A DNA stretch of 64,000 nt from an uncultured Verrucomicrobiales bacterium (GCA_937951675.1 CALFBI010000006.1:124001-188000), one strand, 5' to 3'; counted from the stretch's first letter, positions 1 to 8,171 are shown. Numbers and translations: made by a program. Notes: generated by a model not told the origin, from the sequence alone.

Positions 1-761
1 AATGCGAAGATCCTCGTGAACTTCTTGATGAAGTGATTGAAGAAATGATCCCTAGTAAGGTTGCTTATTATTTCGAAGGGCGCGACGAAGACTCCTCTGA
101 CTTGATCGAGCTTTTAAATTGGGTCAATACCACCTTCCCTCTTCGCCTCTCGAAAGAAGAAGCTGAGTTCGAAACTAAGACTCAAGCTCAAATCTCTAAG
201 GAACTCATCGCTAAAGTCACCAAAGCTTATGAGCTCAAAGCTCAGGTTGAAGAGCCTGAGCTCCTTGATCATCTTGAGCGTCACATCGTTCTAGTCTCTA
301 TTGACAAGCTTTGGCAGGAGCACCTTTACAATATGGATGCGCTCCGTGACGGGATCCAACTTCGCGCCCAGGGCCAGAAAGACCCTCTCATCGAATATAA
401 GAACGAAGCGTATAAGCTCTTCACTCACTTGATGGATAACATCAAGTCTGAGGCGCTGAATAATTTATTCCGTTCGACGACGAATCTTGAGCAATTTGAG
501 CGATTCTTGCACGAGCTTCCGATGAACTTGAGTGATTCACAGAATCCCGCTCCCAGCCAACAGCAAGTGCCTCAAAAGAACCTCGCTGTTTCAGGAAGCA
601 CCGCAGCCCTCTCACAAGCTGACCCTACCATGGGACAAGATGAAAGCGGCATCAAACTCAACCTTCCTCAAAGGCGCCCTACTCTCAAAGTAGGCCGCAA
701 TGACAGCTGTCCTTGCGGCTCTGGTAAGAAGTTTAAACAATGTTGCGGACGAGAATCATAA
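1..761 (+). CDS. secA: SecA preprotein translocase ATPase, C-terminal part (5' truncated)
   Basis: This is the last ~250 codons of the SecA motor that drives secretory preproteins through SecYEG. The reading frame is open from the left edge (first full codon at base 3), so the gene begins outside the window. The visible part covers the end of the helical scaffold and wing region, including the family-typical stretch around DKLWQEHLYNMDALRDGI. A poorly conserved linker follows, and then the C-terminal zinc-binding tail CPCGSGKKFKQCC, a CxCx8CC motif that in known SecA proteins binds Zn and contacts SecB or ribosomes. It ends in TAA about 100 bases before rpsU. Identity is secure; only the upstream extent is unknown. 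Confidence 0.96.
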   Translation, partial: CEDPRELLDEVIEEMIPSKVAYYFEGRDEDSSDLIELLNWVNTTFPLRLSKEEAEFETKTQAQISKELIAKVTKAYELKAQVEEPELLDHLERHIVLVSIDKLWQEHLYNMDALRDGIQLRAQGQKDPLIEYKNEAYKLFTHLMDNIKSEALNNLFRSTTNLEQFERFLHELPMNLSDSQNPAPSQQQVPQKNLAVSGSTAALSQADPTMGQDESGIKLNLPQRRPTLKVGRNDSCPCGSGKKFKQCCGRES

Positions 762-791
762 GCCCTTTTTAATAAAAGGTGAAGGGAGTCC

Positions 792-818
792 TTGACATCT
801 GGCAGCGTGAATCATAAT
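792..818 (+). promoter_or_regulatory. Candidate sigma-70 promoter of rpsU
   Basis: A perfect -35 TTGACA (792-797) is followed after 15-16 bases by CATAAT (813-818). The region just downstream is GC-rich (CCGCGCCC), as is common for promoters of translation genes under stringent control. Transcription would start about 35 bases before the rpsU ATG. Called by eye only. Confidence 0.5.
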
Positions 819-860
819 TTCCGCGCCCACCATTGAAACCATTTCAGAATTAATTTTAAT

Positions 861-1088
861 ATGCGCGGCATCGAAGTAAAAAAAGGCGAATCAGTTGATC
901 GGGTTCTCAAACGTTTGAAATCCAAGCTTGATAGCGAAGGCATTCTTGAAGAGATGCGTCGTCGTCGTTCTTTTGAAACACCAGTAAAACGCCAATTACG
1001 TAAAGACCGTGCCGCTTCTAAGCGTGGTAAAGTGCGTTGGAAGTTTCACCGTCCAGCTCCAGTTGAAAAGACAACTGACGCTCAATAA
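861..1088 (+). CDS. rpsU: 30S ribosomal protein S21
   Basis: A 75-residue basic protein with the S21 pattern: the N-terminal VKKGESVDRVLKRLKSKLDSEGIL followed by an arginine-rich helix (EEMRRRRSFETPVKRQ) and a lysine/arginine-rich tail. S21 sits on the 30S platform near the 3' end of 16S rRNA and the anti-Shine-Dalgarno. No Shine-Dalgarno precedes the ATG (TTCAGAATTAATTTTAAT). The gene appears to be a single unit with its own promoter (792-818) and terminator (1113-1148). Confidence 0.95.
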   Translation: MRGIEVKKGESVDRVLKRLKSKLDSEGILEEMRRRRSFETPVKRQLRKDRAASKRGKVRWKFHRPAPVEKTTDAQ

Positions 1089-1112
1089 ATAATTTATTTA
1101 TACTACTTGTTG

Positions 1113-1148
1113 AAAACGGCCTGCTTTTATTAGCTGGCCGTTTTTTTG
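1113..1148 (+). terminator. Rho-independent terminator of rpsU
   Basis: The stem AACGGCC/GGCCGTT (1115-1121 with 1136-1142) has an inner GCT/AGC extension and is followed by a run of T (1141-1147). It lies about 30 bases after the rpsU stop. Confidence 0.9.
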
Positions 1149-1201
1149 TCTCTCTCCAAGCCCCTTTTTTCAAAAAGGCTTCGGTTTGTAAAAAATGTAT
1201 T

Positions 1202-2038
1202 TCAAGGCTGCCTCAAACTCACGAAGCCTCGAATCACGATCGACAGGATAAAAAAGAGAGTCAACACGAGCACGATTGAAGCGCCTGCTGGTAAGTTAAG
1301 GTGATATGATAGCACCAAGCCAAGAGCGGAGCCCAAAGAGCCTAAGACGGCACTCCCATAGAAAAGAGGCTGCACTCGATTCGTAAATTGCCTCATTGTC
1401 GCAGCAGGCGTCACAATGAGCCCTACTGCCAAAATGCATCCCACTGCTTGCAACGTCGTCACCAGAACTAAAATCAGGATTGTAAACACTCCATAATTCA
1501 AACATTTCGCCGGAACTCCTAAGGTCTTTGCCACCTCGGAATCAAAAAGGTTTAATAATAAAGGCCGCTGAAAAAGAGTAAGAAGAAAAATAGCTAATAG
1601 CCCCACCACAAAACTCATCCAGAGATCCAAGTCGGAGAGGCCTAAAATATTACCAAATAACCAATGCTCAAGCTCCTGAGTTTGCCCCAGCCGATTCAGA
1701 ATAAGAATCCCAAAAGCAAAGGCTCCCGTATAGAGGACTGTTAAAGAAGTATCTTGGCTCAACTTTGATTTCTGCGAAAAATAAATGGCCAAGAGGCCGA
1801 CCAAAATAGCGCAGAGCACTGCTCCCACAAAGGCGCTCACTACAGAAAGTCCCGCCACCCAAGCGGCAATGGCCACTCCAGGTAAAATACTATGACTCAA
1901 AGCGCTTAGCTTGAGAGGGCTTCGGTTTAATAAAACAAAGGCGCTAACATAGCCATTGGCAAAGCCAATCACCAAGCAGGCGAATAAAGCGCGCTGGTAA
2001 AGAACAAGATCAAAAGGTTCTATTATCATTAACGTCAT
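1202..2038 (-). CDS. znuB: Zinc/manganese ABC transporter permease (ZnuB-like)
   Basis: A 278-residue, very hydrophobic inner-membrane protein of the ABC-3 metal permease family, with about eight membrane segments. It would form the channel of the zinc importer with the adjacent ATPase and binding protein. The start chosen is the ATG at 2038, which overlaps the stop of the ATPase gene as ATGA; an upstream in-frame start would overlap that gene further. It is the last gene of the znuA-unknown-znuC-znuB operon transcribed away from the Fur-family regulator. Zinc rather than manganese is inferred from the regulator and the His-rich partners, not from the permease itself. Confidence 0.87.
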   Translation of the reverse strand: MTLMIIEPFDLVLYQRALFACLVIGFANGYVSAFVLLNRSPLKLSALSHSILPGVAIAAWVAGLSVVSAFVGAVLCAILVGLLAIYFSQKSKLSQDTSLTVLYTGAFAFGILILNRLGQTQELEHWLFGNILGLSDLDLWMSFVVGLLAIFLLTLFQRPLLLNLFDSEVAKTLGVPAKCLNYGVFTILILVLVTTLQAVGCILAVGLIVTPAATMRQFTNRVQPLFYGSAVLGSLGSALGLVLSYHLNLPAGASIVLVLTLFFILSIVIRGFVSLRQP

Positions 2039-2802
2039 AAGTGCGTCTGTGTTTCGTAGTGATGGCAATGAAAGAGAGATAAAACCTCCTCTGACTTCAT
2101 GACTTCCTCTGCTTTCCCAAAAGCAATTTGTCGCCCATCAAGCACTAAGGCATGATCAAACAATTGCGTCACGGTCTCTAGATCATGATGCGAGGCAATA
2201 ATAAGATGGCCTCTCTCCGTCAGCATTTTCAAGGTATGAGCAAGGTGAATTCGAGATTCAACATCAAGCCCATTAAAAGGCTCATCTAATAAAATCACAT
2301 GAGCTTCCTGAGCAAGCGCCCTTGCGATAAAGACTCGTTGCCGCTGCCCTCCTGAAAGCTCATCAATTTGGCGGTGCTCCAGATCAAGAATCTCCATGAT
2401 CTTCATCGCCTCCTGAACTTGATCCGCATCCCGTGACCGAAACCGCCTCCAAAAGCCCAAATGAGGATAACGCCCCATTTCAACTACCTCCTTCACCGTG
2501 ATTGGGAAATTCTCTTGGTGATGATCTGATTGCGGCAAATAAGCCACTTCACGCGACCACTGTTGTAGAGGCTCTCCTCTCCAAAGAATATGCCCCGCCG
2601 AAGGCCGCTTAAGTCCTGCCAACATTTTAATTAAAGTGCTCTTACCGGCTCCATTAGGCCCTAGTATTGCTAGCCGGTGGCCGCAGCTCAAGGTCATCTC
2701 AACCCCTTCCAAAGCCTGTTTGTCTTGGTAATGGGCTGCTATATTTTTCAAATCAAGGTCATGGCAATACCGATCCGAACACTGATGAGGGTCTCTTTTC
2801 AT
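2035..2802 (-). CDS. znuC: Zinc ABC transporter ATP-binding protein (ZnuC-like)
   Basis: A 255-residue ABC ATPase that would energise zinc import. Visible motifs are Walker A GPNGAGKST (about 48-56), Q-loop LPQSD (89-93), signature LSGGQRQR (149-156), Walker B VILLDEP (169-175), D-loop GLD and the switch histidine in ASHHD (about 203-207). The ATG at 2802 overlaps the previous stop as ATGA, which decides the start. Both ends are rich in possible metal ligands: HQCSDRYCHD at the N-terminus and HCHHYETQTH at the C-terminus. These are not part of the core fold and could bind zinc. Confidence 0.92.
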   Translation of the reverse strand: MKRDPHQCSDRYCHDLDLKNIAAHYQDKQALEGVEMTLSCGHRLAILGPNGAGKSTLIKMLAGLKRPSAGHILWRGEPLQQWSREVAYLPQSDHHQENFPITVKEVVEMGRYPHLGFWRRFRSRDADQVQEAMKIMEILDLEHRQIDELSGGQRQRVFIARALAQEAHVILLDEPFNGLDVESRIHLAHTLKMLTERGHLIIASHHDLETVTQLFDHALVLDGRQIAFGKAEEVMKSEEVLSLFHCHHYETQTHL

Positions 2803-3224
2803 TTCAAATCCAAACGAATTTCTTCTCCTAAATTCCCTACCGCCCAATAAGTTTGTGAAAACGCCTCTTTGCCATCTGGCTCAATTTCGACAAACACTGC
2901 CGTTTCAGGCGTCTCATCTGGCCAGATCACACGGAACTGTAATAAATCTTGCGCTAAGAGCTCTAATTCACTTTCAGCCTCTAAACCTGGCTCACTGACT
3001 TGCCATAAGACCTTCCCTCCCCGACTTATCTCAATGGACTGATAAGGATGAGCCGAACGAACTGTCACAAACCCTGAAAGAACTGGAATCAACGTTTCGT
3101 TACCCGAAGCTTCAGAAGCAGCGAACGACTGAGGTTCGCGATGAGTGAGCGATAGTAAAGGCACAATGGCCAATGCGAAAATAAAGCTCAACAAAAGCGC
3201 AGCGCATAGAGGAGAGCCCTTCAT
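2799..3224 (-). CDS. Membrane-anchored or secreted protein of unknown function in the zinc operon
   Basis: A 141-residue protein with a short N-terminus, one hydrophobic segment (residues ~7-26, LCAALLLSFIFALAIVPLLS) and an acidic extracytoplasmic domain predicted to be mostly beta strand. I do not recognise a family. It lies between znuA (1-base gap) and znuC (ATGA overlap), so it is almost certainly co-expressed with the zinc importer. It contains few His and only one Cys, so it is not an obvious zinc chaperone. A role in assembling or sensing zinc import is inferred from position only. Confidence 0.7.
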   Translation of the reverse strand: MKGSPLCAALLLSFIFALAIVPLLSLTHREPQSFAASEASGNETLIPVLSGFVTVRSAHPYQSIEISRGGKVLWQVSEPGLEAESELELLAQDLLQFRVIWPDETPETAVFVEIEPDGKEAFSQTYWAVGNLGEEIRLDLK

Positions 3225-3225
3225 C

Positions 3226-4101
3226 TCAACGAGTTAAAGCTTTTACAATCTCGTTCACATTATGACGAATTGTCCTCTCATAATCATGATGAATACTATC
3301 TGCGTAAAGAGGAGCACCTAGTTGACATCCTGTTTCTTGGCTCAGTTGCTTAAGCGCTTTCGGATTCGCCAAGCGCTCCGGGAAGATCGCTTTGATTTGT
3401 TTTTCCTTGAGCTCTCGAATCGTATGAGCGAGTTGCTGCGCCGAAATTTCTCCGTCTTTGCTGAGACCTTGCACAAAAGCTGCCTGAAATCCGTAAGCCT
3501 TACAAAAATACCCAAAAGCCGCATGAGGTGTTACTAAAACCCTCTGTCCTTTAGGAATCTCCGAAACCCGGGATTTCACCCATCGGTGCAATTCCCGGTA
3601 ACGGGCTCCAGCTAACTTAGCCCGGCTCCGATAAGCTTTAGCATTATCCGGATCGAGCTTCCCTAGCTCCCGGCTCACGATTTTTACAGCCCGCTCCATA
3701 TTTTTCACATTATGCCACCAGTGCGGATCTTCAGCCCCCTGTGCATGGCTAGGACAACATACATAAATAGGGTCAGCATCAACTCTCTGGCTCGGAATTG
3801 ATTTGCCAATTTCAATCACGGCCTGCCCTTTCTCAAGTGAATCTTCAAATCCATCGAGGTAGGACTCCAAGCCCTTCCCCATTGCAAAAATAAGCACACA
3901 TTTTTGCATCTTGCGAAGATCACGCGAATCTGGTCGGAAGGTGTGAACATCTTGATCTTCTTTTAAAATCGTCACGACCTCAATATGCTCCCCCCCGACT
4001 TGCTTGAGTAAATCGGTAGCAATGGGATTCAACGAACCCACTTTGAGCTGCCCCAAAGCAGCTAAAGTCATCAACAAATAGATCCAAAAAGTCATTTTCA
4101 T
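3226..4101 (-). CDS. znuA: Zinc ABC transporter substrate-binding protein (ZnuA-like)
   Basis: A 291-residue cluster A-I (TroA family) metal-binding protein with an N-terminal signal segment (WIYLLMTLAALG). Likely metal ligands are visible at the family positions: His53 in DVHTFRPDSRD, His127/His130 in DPHWWHN, His193 in TPHAAFGYF and an acidic residue in LYADSI near residue 267. It lacks the long His-rich loop of gamma-proteobacterial ZnuA, though Cys-Cys and His lie at 115-119. It is the first gene of the operon and is separated from the divergent Fur-family gene by 130 bases that hold the two candidate operators. Confidence 0.9.
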   Translation of the reverse strand: MKMTFWIYLLMTLAALGQLKVGSLNPIATDLLKQVGGEHIEVVTILKEDQDVHTFRPDSRDLRKMQKCVLIFAMGKGLESYLDGFEDSLEKGQAVIEIGKSIPSQRVDADPIYVCCPSHAQGAEDPHWWHNVKNMERAVKIVSRELGKLDPDNAKAYRSRAKLAGARYRELHRWVKSRVSEIPKGQRVLVTPHAAFGYFCKAYGFQAAFVQGLSKDGEISAQQLAHTIRELKEKQIKAIFPERLANPKALKQLSQETGCQLGAPLYADSIHHDYERTIRHNVNEIVKALTR

Positions 4102-4145
4102 CTTTTAAAAAGGCAAAACAAGGCTCTGAAAGAGACCCGTTCGTC

Positions 4146-4205
4146 TGTGCACTTTTGTTGCATGAGCAACTTCTGTCAATCTCATTGTGCATCTTTGTTG
4201 CACTA
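4146..4205. promoter_or_regulatory. Paired 20-bp repeats: candidate Zur operators in the divergent znuA/zur promoter region
   Basis: TGTGCACTTTTGTTGCATGA (4146-4165) and TGTGCATCTTTGTTGCACTA (4186-4205) agree at 16 of 20 bases and lie exactly 40 bp apart. Each has inverted arms (GTGCA-N7-TGCAC is perfect in the second), as expected for dimeric Fur-family regulators. A minus-strand -35 TTGACA (4179-4174) lies between them, with the first repeat over the matching -10 position. A plus-strand TTGTTG-N17-TCTAAT (4195-4223) overlaps the second repeat. Confidence 0.6.
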
Positions 4206-4223
4206 TTTCTCAAATGATCTAAT
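4195..4223 (+). promoter_or_regulatory. Candidate promoter of the Fur-family regulator gene
   Basis: TTGTTG (4195-4200), 17 bases, then TCTAAT (4218-4223; 5 of 6 matches to the -10 consensus). The start point would fall at about 4230, on the start codon, so the mRNA may be leaderless. No Shine-Dalgarno is present, which fits. Confidence 0.4.
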
Positions 4224-4231
4224 TTAAATGC

Positions 4232-4645
4232 ATGGATGAACTTTTAGAACGGTGCCGACTGCAAGGGCTAAGGATCACTGATGCTCTCCAAACGATTTTG
4301 CAAACCCTTTTCGAGGCCGACCTCCCTCAATCGATGCAAGATTTAGAAGCTCACCCAACGTTGAGTAAAATCTGTGACCGAGCCACCATCTTTCGAACCC
4401 TACAACGCCTCGAAGGCATCGGGATGCTTCGCAGACTCAATTTTTCACACACAGGGGCTAAATTCACTCTCAATACAGGAGATATGCATAAGGAATACCT
4501 CATCTGCAAAGAATGTGGAGAGGTGCAAGAACTCCAAATGTCCTGCCCTGTCCATGCCTTAGAAAAAAAAATCGAAAAGCTCACGAAGTATTCGGCCATG
4601 ACTCATGAGCTCACTTTCTATGGGCTTTGCCCTCGTTGTGCTTAG
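4232..4645 (+). CDS. zur: Fur-family metalloregulator, probably Zur
   Basis: A 137-residue protein with the Fur fold: an N-terminal winged helix (about 8-80, with the recognition region ICDRATIFRTLQRLEGIGML) and a C-terminal dimerisation/metal domain. Structural zinc ligands are visible as C92xxC95 and C133xxC136, with further His at 86 and 125. It is divergent from the znu operon, which supports zinc rather than iron sensing. The likely action is zinc-bound repression at the two repeats upstream. Its stop overlaps the convergent plsC stop by four bases (4642-4645). Confidence 0.88.
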   Translation: MDELLERCRLQGLRITDALQTILQTLFEADLPQSMQDLEAHPTLSKICDRATIFRTLQRLEGIGMLRRLNFSHTGAKFTLNTGDMHKEYLICKECGEVQELQMSCPVHALEKKIEKLTKYSAMTHELTFYGLCPRCA

Positions 4646-5271
4646 GCCTCTTCTGGGAGCTTCAGCTCCGCAACAGCAGCCATGACGCGATCTGCAACCT
4701 TTTGGTAGCCTTCTTTACTTTTCGCGGCCTTTAACTCTTCTGGTGTTAATTCGAAGGGATCTCCCACCACAATTGTCACCGGCTTGAATTGAATTTTCCC
4801 TTCGCCGCGAGGCAGAGCCTCTCTTGCTCCGAAAATACGAATCGGCTGCACCATCGCCTTACTCTTCACTACCATTAGCCCCACTCCTGGTTGGGCCTGT
4901 TGGATATCCCCATCCAAGGTGCGAGCCCCTTCTGGGAAAAGTAAAACTTGCTCTCCTCCTTTAACCAAATTAATCACCTTTTTCAGGCTATTCATATCAG
5001 GTTTCTCCTGATCGACCGGGATACTACGCCAAAGAGGAAGGAGCCATTTATTAGGACCTTTATAGAGAGTTTTACGAGCGAGATAGTAAATAGGCTCATT
5101 ATATGCGACTCCGATAAAAGGAGGATCCAAAAAACTTTCGTGATTTGCCGCGATGATCACACCTCGATCTGTCACCAATTTTTCAACCCCAACCACGCGG
5201 TAAGAAAAGAAAGAGTCTGCTGCCGCTCGAAAGAACCGGTAACCCATTGAATAAACCCAAGGCATTTTCAT
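4642..5271 (-). CDS. plsC: 1-acyl-sn-glycerol-3-phosphate acyltransferase (PlsC family)
   Basis: About 209 residues with the family motifs NHESFLD (Hx4D catalytic pair) and FPEGARTLDG (phosphate binding). It would acylate lysophosphatidic acid to phosphatidic acid at the inner membrane. The start at 5271 gives an ATGA overlap with cmk and has GGGAG 7 bases upstream; an alternative ATG at 5283 adds four residues. It is the last gene of the tyrA-aroA-cmk-plsC run, an order seen in many bacteria. Confidence 0.88.
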   Translation of the reverse strand: MKMPWVYSMGYRFFRAAADSFFSYRVVGVEKLVTDRGVIIAANHESFLDPPFIGVAYNEPIYYLARKTLYKGPNKWLLPLWRSIPVDQEKPDMNSLKKVINLVKGGEQVLLFPEGARTLDGDIQQAQPGVGLMVVKSKAMVQPIRIFGAREALPRGEGKIQFKPVTIVVGDPFELTPEELKAAKSKEGYQKVADRVMAAVAELKLPEEA

Positions 5272-5927
5272 CTTTGCTCCCATCCCCTTTCTTTTAATTT
5301 TGCTTTCACGGTATCGACTACTTCTGAAATCGTCATCTCTGAACTATCAATCACAACGGCATCCTCAGCCGCCCGAAGAGGAGCCGTTTTACGCTGGGAA
5401 TCTTGTCTATCTCTCTCTGCTACCTGATCGGTGAGACCCTCTGCCGAACGACGAGAAGCCCGGACTTTCTCGGAAGCGGTGATAAAAAATTTATACGGAG
5501 TATTCGGAAAAATAACGGTCCCGATGTCTCGCCCTTCCATCACAAGATCTCCAATGTGAAGAAACTCACGCTGCTTCGAGAGCAGACAATCACGGACTTT
5601 AGGAATCGCCGCAATCGTGGAAACGATCGCATTTACTTCCTTTTCTCGTAAAGCATCTCCAGGGTTCACCCCATTGACTAGAATCACGGAAGCTCCATCA
5701 ACCACTTCGCAGCTCAAATCCCACTTCTCTAAAGAAGCCTCCACTAAAGTGTTCTTTTGAGGGTCGATTCCTTCTTGCTTAACCTTCCATGCGATTGCTC
5801 GATACATCGCACCTGAATTCACCATGATGAGGCCTAGCTGTTTCGCTAGCTGTTTTGCAACGGTGCTCTTACCAGAAGCGGCAGGGCCATCGATCGCAAT
5901 TGCTCTATAGATCGTTTCAGAACTCAT
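5268..5927 (-). CDS. cmk: Cytidylate kinase
   Basis: A 219-residue P-loop kinase that converts CMP/dCMP to the diphosphates. Walker A is GPAASGKST (14-22). The NMP-binding pattern NSGAMYRAIA and the MEGRDIGTVIFP segment are typical of Cmk, followed by an arginine-rich lid (RASRRSAE). The ATG at 5927 overlaps the aroA stop as ATGA. A TTG two codons upstream is less likely. It is coupled to aroA and plsC. Confidence 0.95.
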   Translation of the reverse strand: MSSETIYRAIAIDGPAASGKSTVAKQLAKQLGLIMVNSGAMYRAIAWKVKQEGIDPQKNTLVEASLEKWDLSCEVVDGASVILVNGVNPGDALREKEVNAIVSTIAAIPKVRDCLLSKQREFLHIGDLVMEGRDIGTVIFPNTPYKFFITASEKVRASRRSAEGLTDQVAERDRQDSQRKTAPLRAAEDAVVIDSSEMTISEVVDTVKAKLKERGWEQR

Positions 5928-7231
5928 CCGCAAATCTCTTCGAGGTGATTTTTAAATCCTGGGTAAGAAGTATTAATGCAATCACACCCATGAATCTTCG
6001 TGGTTCCTTTTGCAAATAAACCAGCAATGGCAAACGCCATCGCGATTCGGTGATCACCGTGACTCTCAATCTCAGCAGCCTTCAGAGAAGCTCCTCCCGT
6101 GATCTCCATCCCATCTTCAAATTCTTCGACCTCGACTCCCATTTTACGAAGTCCTTCCACAACCGTGCTGATCCGGTCTGTTTCTTTAACACGTAATTCT
6201 TTGGCATTTCGGATCGTCGTTTTCCCTTGGGCCAAGGCACCGGCGACCGCAATGATAGGAACCTCATCGATCAAATTAGGCACTTCCTCTTTTAAAATCT
6301 CAGTCCCTACTAGGCCCCGTCCATTGACTAAAACATTCCCTACTGGCTCGCCTCGTTCCGCGCCTGAACGATTCGAGTCTTGGATCTCAGCCCCCATCCG
6401 AAGGAGCACTTTAATAATCGCATCACGCGTTGGGTTTAATCCCACGTTCTCGATCACAAGACGTGAATCAGGAATGGCCGCAGCAGCTACGAGCCAAAAG
6501 GCTGCACTTGAAATATCACCGGGGACAAGAAGGTCGGTGCCACGAGGTGTTTGTCCTCCAGGGACGGTGACTTTCAGTCCCTCAACCCCTACTCGAAGCC
6601 CAAACTCTTCGAAAATACGCTCGGTATGATCACGGGTCTGAGCCGGCTGAGTCACACTCGTCTCTCCATCTGCGAAAAGACCTGCCAGCATGATTGCGCT
6701 CTTTACCTGAGCACTCGCCATGGGAAGATCGTAGTGAATCGGATGTAAATTCTCGCCAGAGACGCGAAGCGGTGCACAGCCTTCCTTCTCACCCTCTGCT
6801 TTCAGGATCGCACCCATTTTTGCTAGAGGCGTCATAATCCTCCCCATTGGGCGACCTGACAAGGACTCATCTCCGATCAAAACAGATTCAAAAGGTTGTG
6901 CTGCAAGCACCCCCGCTAAAAGACGCATCCCCGTTCCGGAGTTCCCACAATCAATAGGAGCTACTGACGATTGGGGTTCCATCTTTACCCCAATCACTTC
7001 AATCCCTGTCGGCCCGAGGTCTGATTCTTCGATCACCCGAACCTGCGCGCCCACGGCCTTCATGGCATGAAGCGTGTTTAAACAATCTTCACTCGGGAGG
7101 AAATTAGTAATCGTGCTCTTTCCTTCCGCCAGCCCTGCCAAAATGGCCGCTCGGTGGGAAATGCTTTTATCTCCGGGAACAGAGAATGAGGCATTCAATG
7201 ATGAAATCGATGTAACTGTAATGGTAGACAT
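5924..7231 (-). CDS. aroA: 3-phosphoshikimate 1-carboxyvinyltransferase (EPSP synthase)
   Basis: A 435-residue EPSP synthase of the shikimate pathway. The N-terminal GDKSISHR (20-27) holds the PEP/S3P-binding lysine and arginine. NSGTGMRLLAG, GRPM and the C-terminal SHGDHRIAMAFAIAG are also present, giving two inside-out alpha/beta domains. The start at 7231 (MSTITVTS) lies one base after the tyrA stop; a longer frame running upstream to 7297 would overlap tyrA and is rejected. The S3P made here leads to chorismate, which upstream TyrA uses after the mutase step. Confidence 0.95.
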   Translation of the reverse strand: MSTITVTSISSLNASFSVPGDKSISHRAAILAGLAEGKSTITNFLPSEDCLNTLHAMKAVGAQVRVIEESDLGPTGIEVIGVKMEPQSSVAPIDCGNSGTGMRLLAGVLAAQPFESVLIGDESLSGRPMGRIMTPLAKMGAILKAEGEKEGCAPLRVSGENLHPIHYDLPMASAQVKSAIMLAGLFADGETSVTQPAQTRDHTERIFEEFGLRVGVEGLKVTVPGGQTPRGTDLLVPGDISSAAFWLVAAAAIPDSRLVIENVGLNPTRDAIIKVLLRMGAEIQDSNRSGAERGEPVGNVLVNGRGLVGTEILKEEVPNLIDEVPIIAVAGALAQGKTTIRNAKELRVKETDRISTVVEGLRKMGVEVEEFEDGMEITGGASLKAAEIESHGDHRIAMAFAIAGLFAKGTTKIHGCDCINTSYPGFKNHLEEICG

Positions 7232-7232
7232 T

Positions 7233-8099
7233 TTAAATAGTAGAGATTTGATCTCGTTTTTCTTTTGCGCTGAGCAACCACTTTGAAATGGCCTCAAAAT
7301 TTTGGTTTTGAAGAGCCTCTTGCATAAACTGAAGCTGCTTCTGAGATTCTTGAATGAGTTCTCCTAAGGAGTCTGCATTACTTAGCATAATTTCGGCCCA
7401 CATCGGCACCGGGCCCGAAGCCACTCTGGAAGTGTCTCGCATCCCTCCTGCTGAAAGGTCATAGTCACGAGATTCTTGTAATCCAACATTCGCACAAAGC
7501 GCGGCTAAAAGATGCGGGAAATGAGAAATACGAGCAACGGCGGCATCATGCTCTACCGCACTCATCTGAATCGTGCGACACCCCAGTTGCTGCCAAAAAG
7601 ACTCTAGCTTCTCGACTTGGGCTTCATTCACAGACTCATCATTGGTGATGATACACCCCGCTCCTTCGAAAAGGTCACTTCGGGCCGCACCCATCCCACT
7701 CTGTTCCGAACCGGCCATGGGATGACTTCCGATAAACGAAACGTCTGCTTCTCGACATAGGGAACTCAAAGTTACATGTGGCCGTTTCTTCACTGAGCCA
7801 ACATCTGTTAAAAGGCCCCCTTCGCTTAATAAGCTCAAATGCTCCGGCTGACATAAAGAAGGCATCACCCCCACTGGCACACAGAGAATGACTAGATCGG
7901 CCTCCTGATAAACCTCATCCAAGCTTGAGGTGGTTTTAAAAATGCCTGCTTTTGTAGCGCCCTGGAGCTTTTCTTTCGATCGCCCCCACAGCATGACTTC
8001 AGTCTCAGGTGCTTGCTCCTGTAGCGCTAGAGCAAGAGATCCTCCGAGCACTCCTGGCCCGAGGATTCCTATCTTTTGAAAAGAACAGTTTTGCAGCAT
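7233..8099 (-). CDS. tyrA: Prephenate dehydrogenase (TyrA family)
   Basis: About 288 residues. The N-terminal Rossmann fold has the NAD(P) motif GILGPGVLGGS (11-21); GSHPMAGSEQSG is the prephenate-binding loop of the family, followed by the all-helical dimer domain. It converts prephenate (or arogenate) to 4-hydroxyphenylpyruvate (or tyrosine). The ATG at 8099 has GGGAAG upstream; a TTG at 8117 would add six residues. It heads the aromatic amino acid/lipid run with aroA, cmk and plsC. Confidence 0.92.
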   Translation of the reverse strand: MLQNCSFQKIGILGPGVLGGSLALALQEQAPETEVMLWGRSKEKLQGATKAGIFKTTSSLDEVYQEADLVILCVPVGVMPSLCQPEHLSLLSEGGLLTDVGSVKKRPHVTLSSLCREADVSFIGSHPMAGSEQSGMGAARSDLFEGAGCIITNDESVNEAQVEKLESFWQQLGCRTIQMSAVEHDAAVARISHFPHLLAALCANVGLQESRDYDLSAGGMRDTSRVASGPVPMWAEIMLSNADSLGELIQESQKQLQFMQEALQNQNFEAISKWLLSAKEKRDQISTI

Positions 8100-8171
8100 A
8101 CTTCTTCCCAGCTTCAAGACGATTTCAAGAACTGGGTCATGTTTCGGAAAGCCAGAAAAGCTTTGCGAAAA

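Noticed and set aside
762-791. Possible terminator after secA
   Set aside because: CCTTTT/AAAAGG with no T run and a short, A/T-only stem; too weak to call.
6099-6629. A 176-codon frame opposite aroA
   Set aside because: Low-complexity Ser/Arg/Pro composition typical of antisense reading; aroA has all family motifs in this interval.
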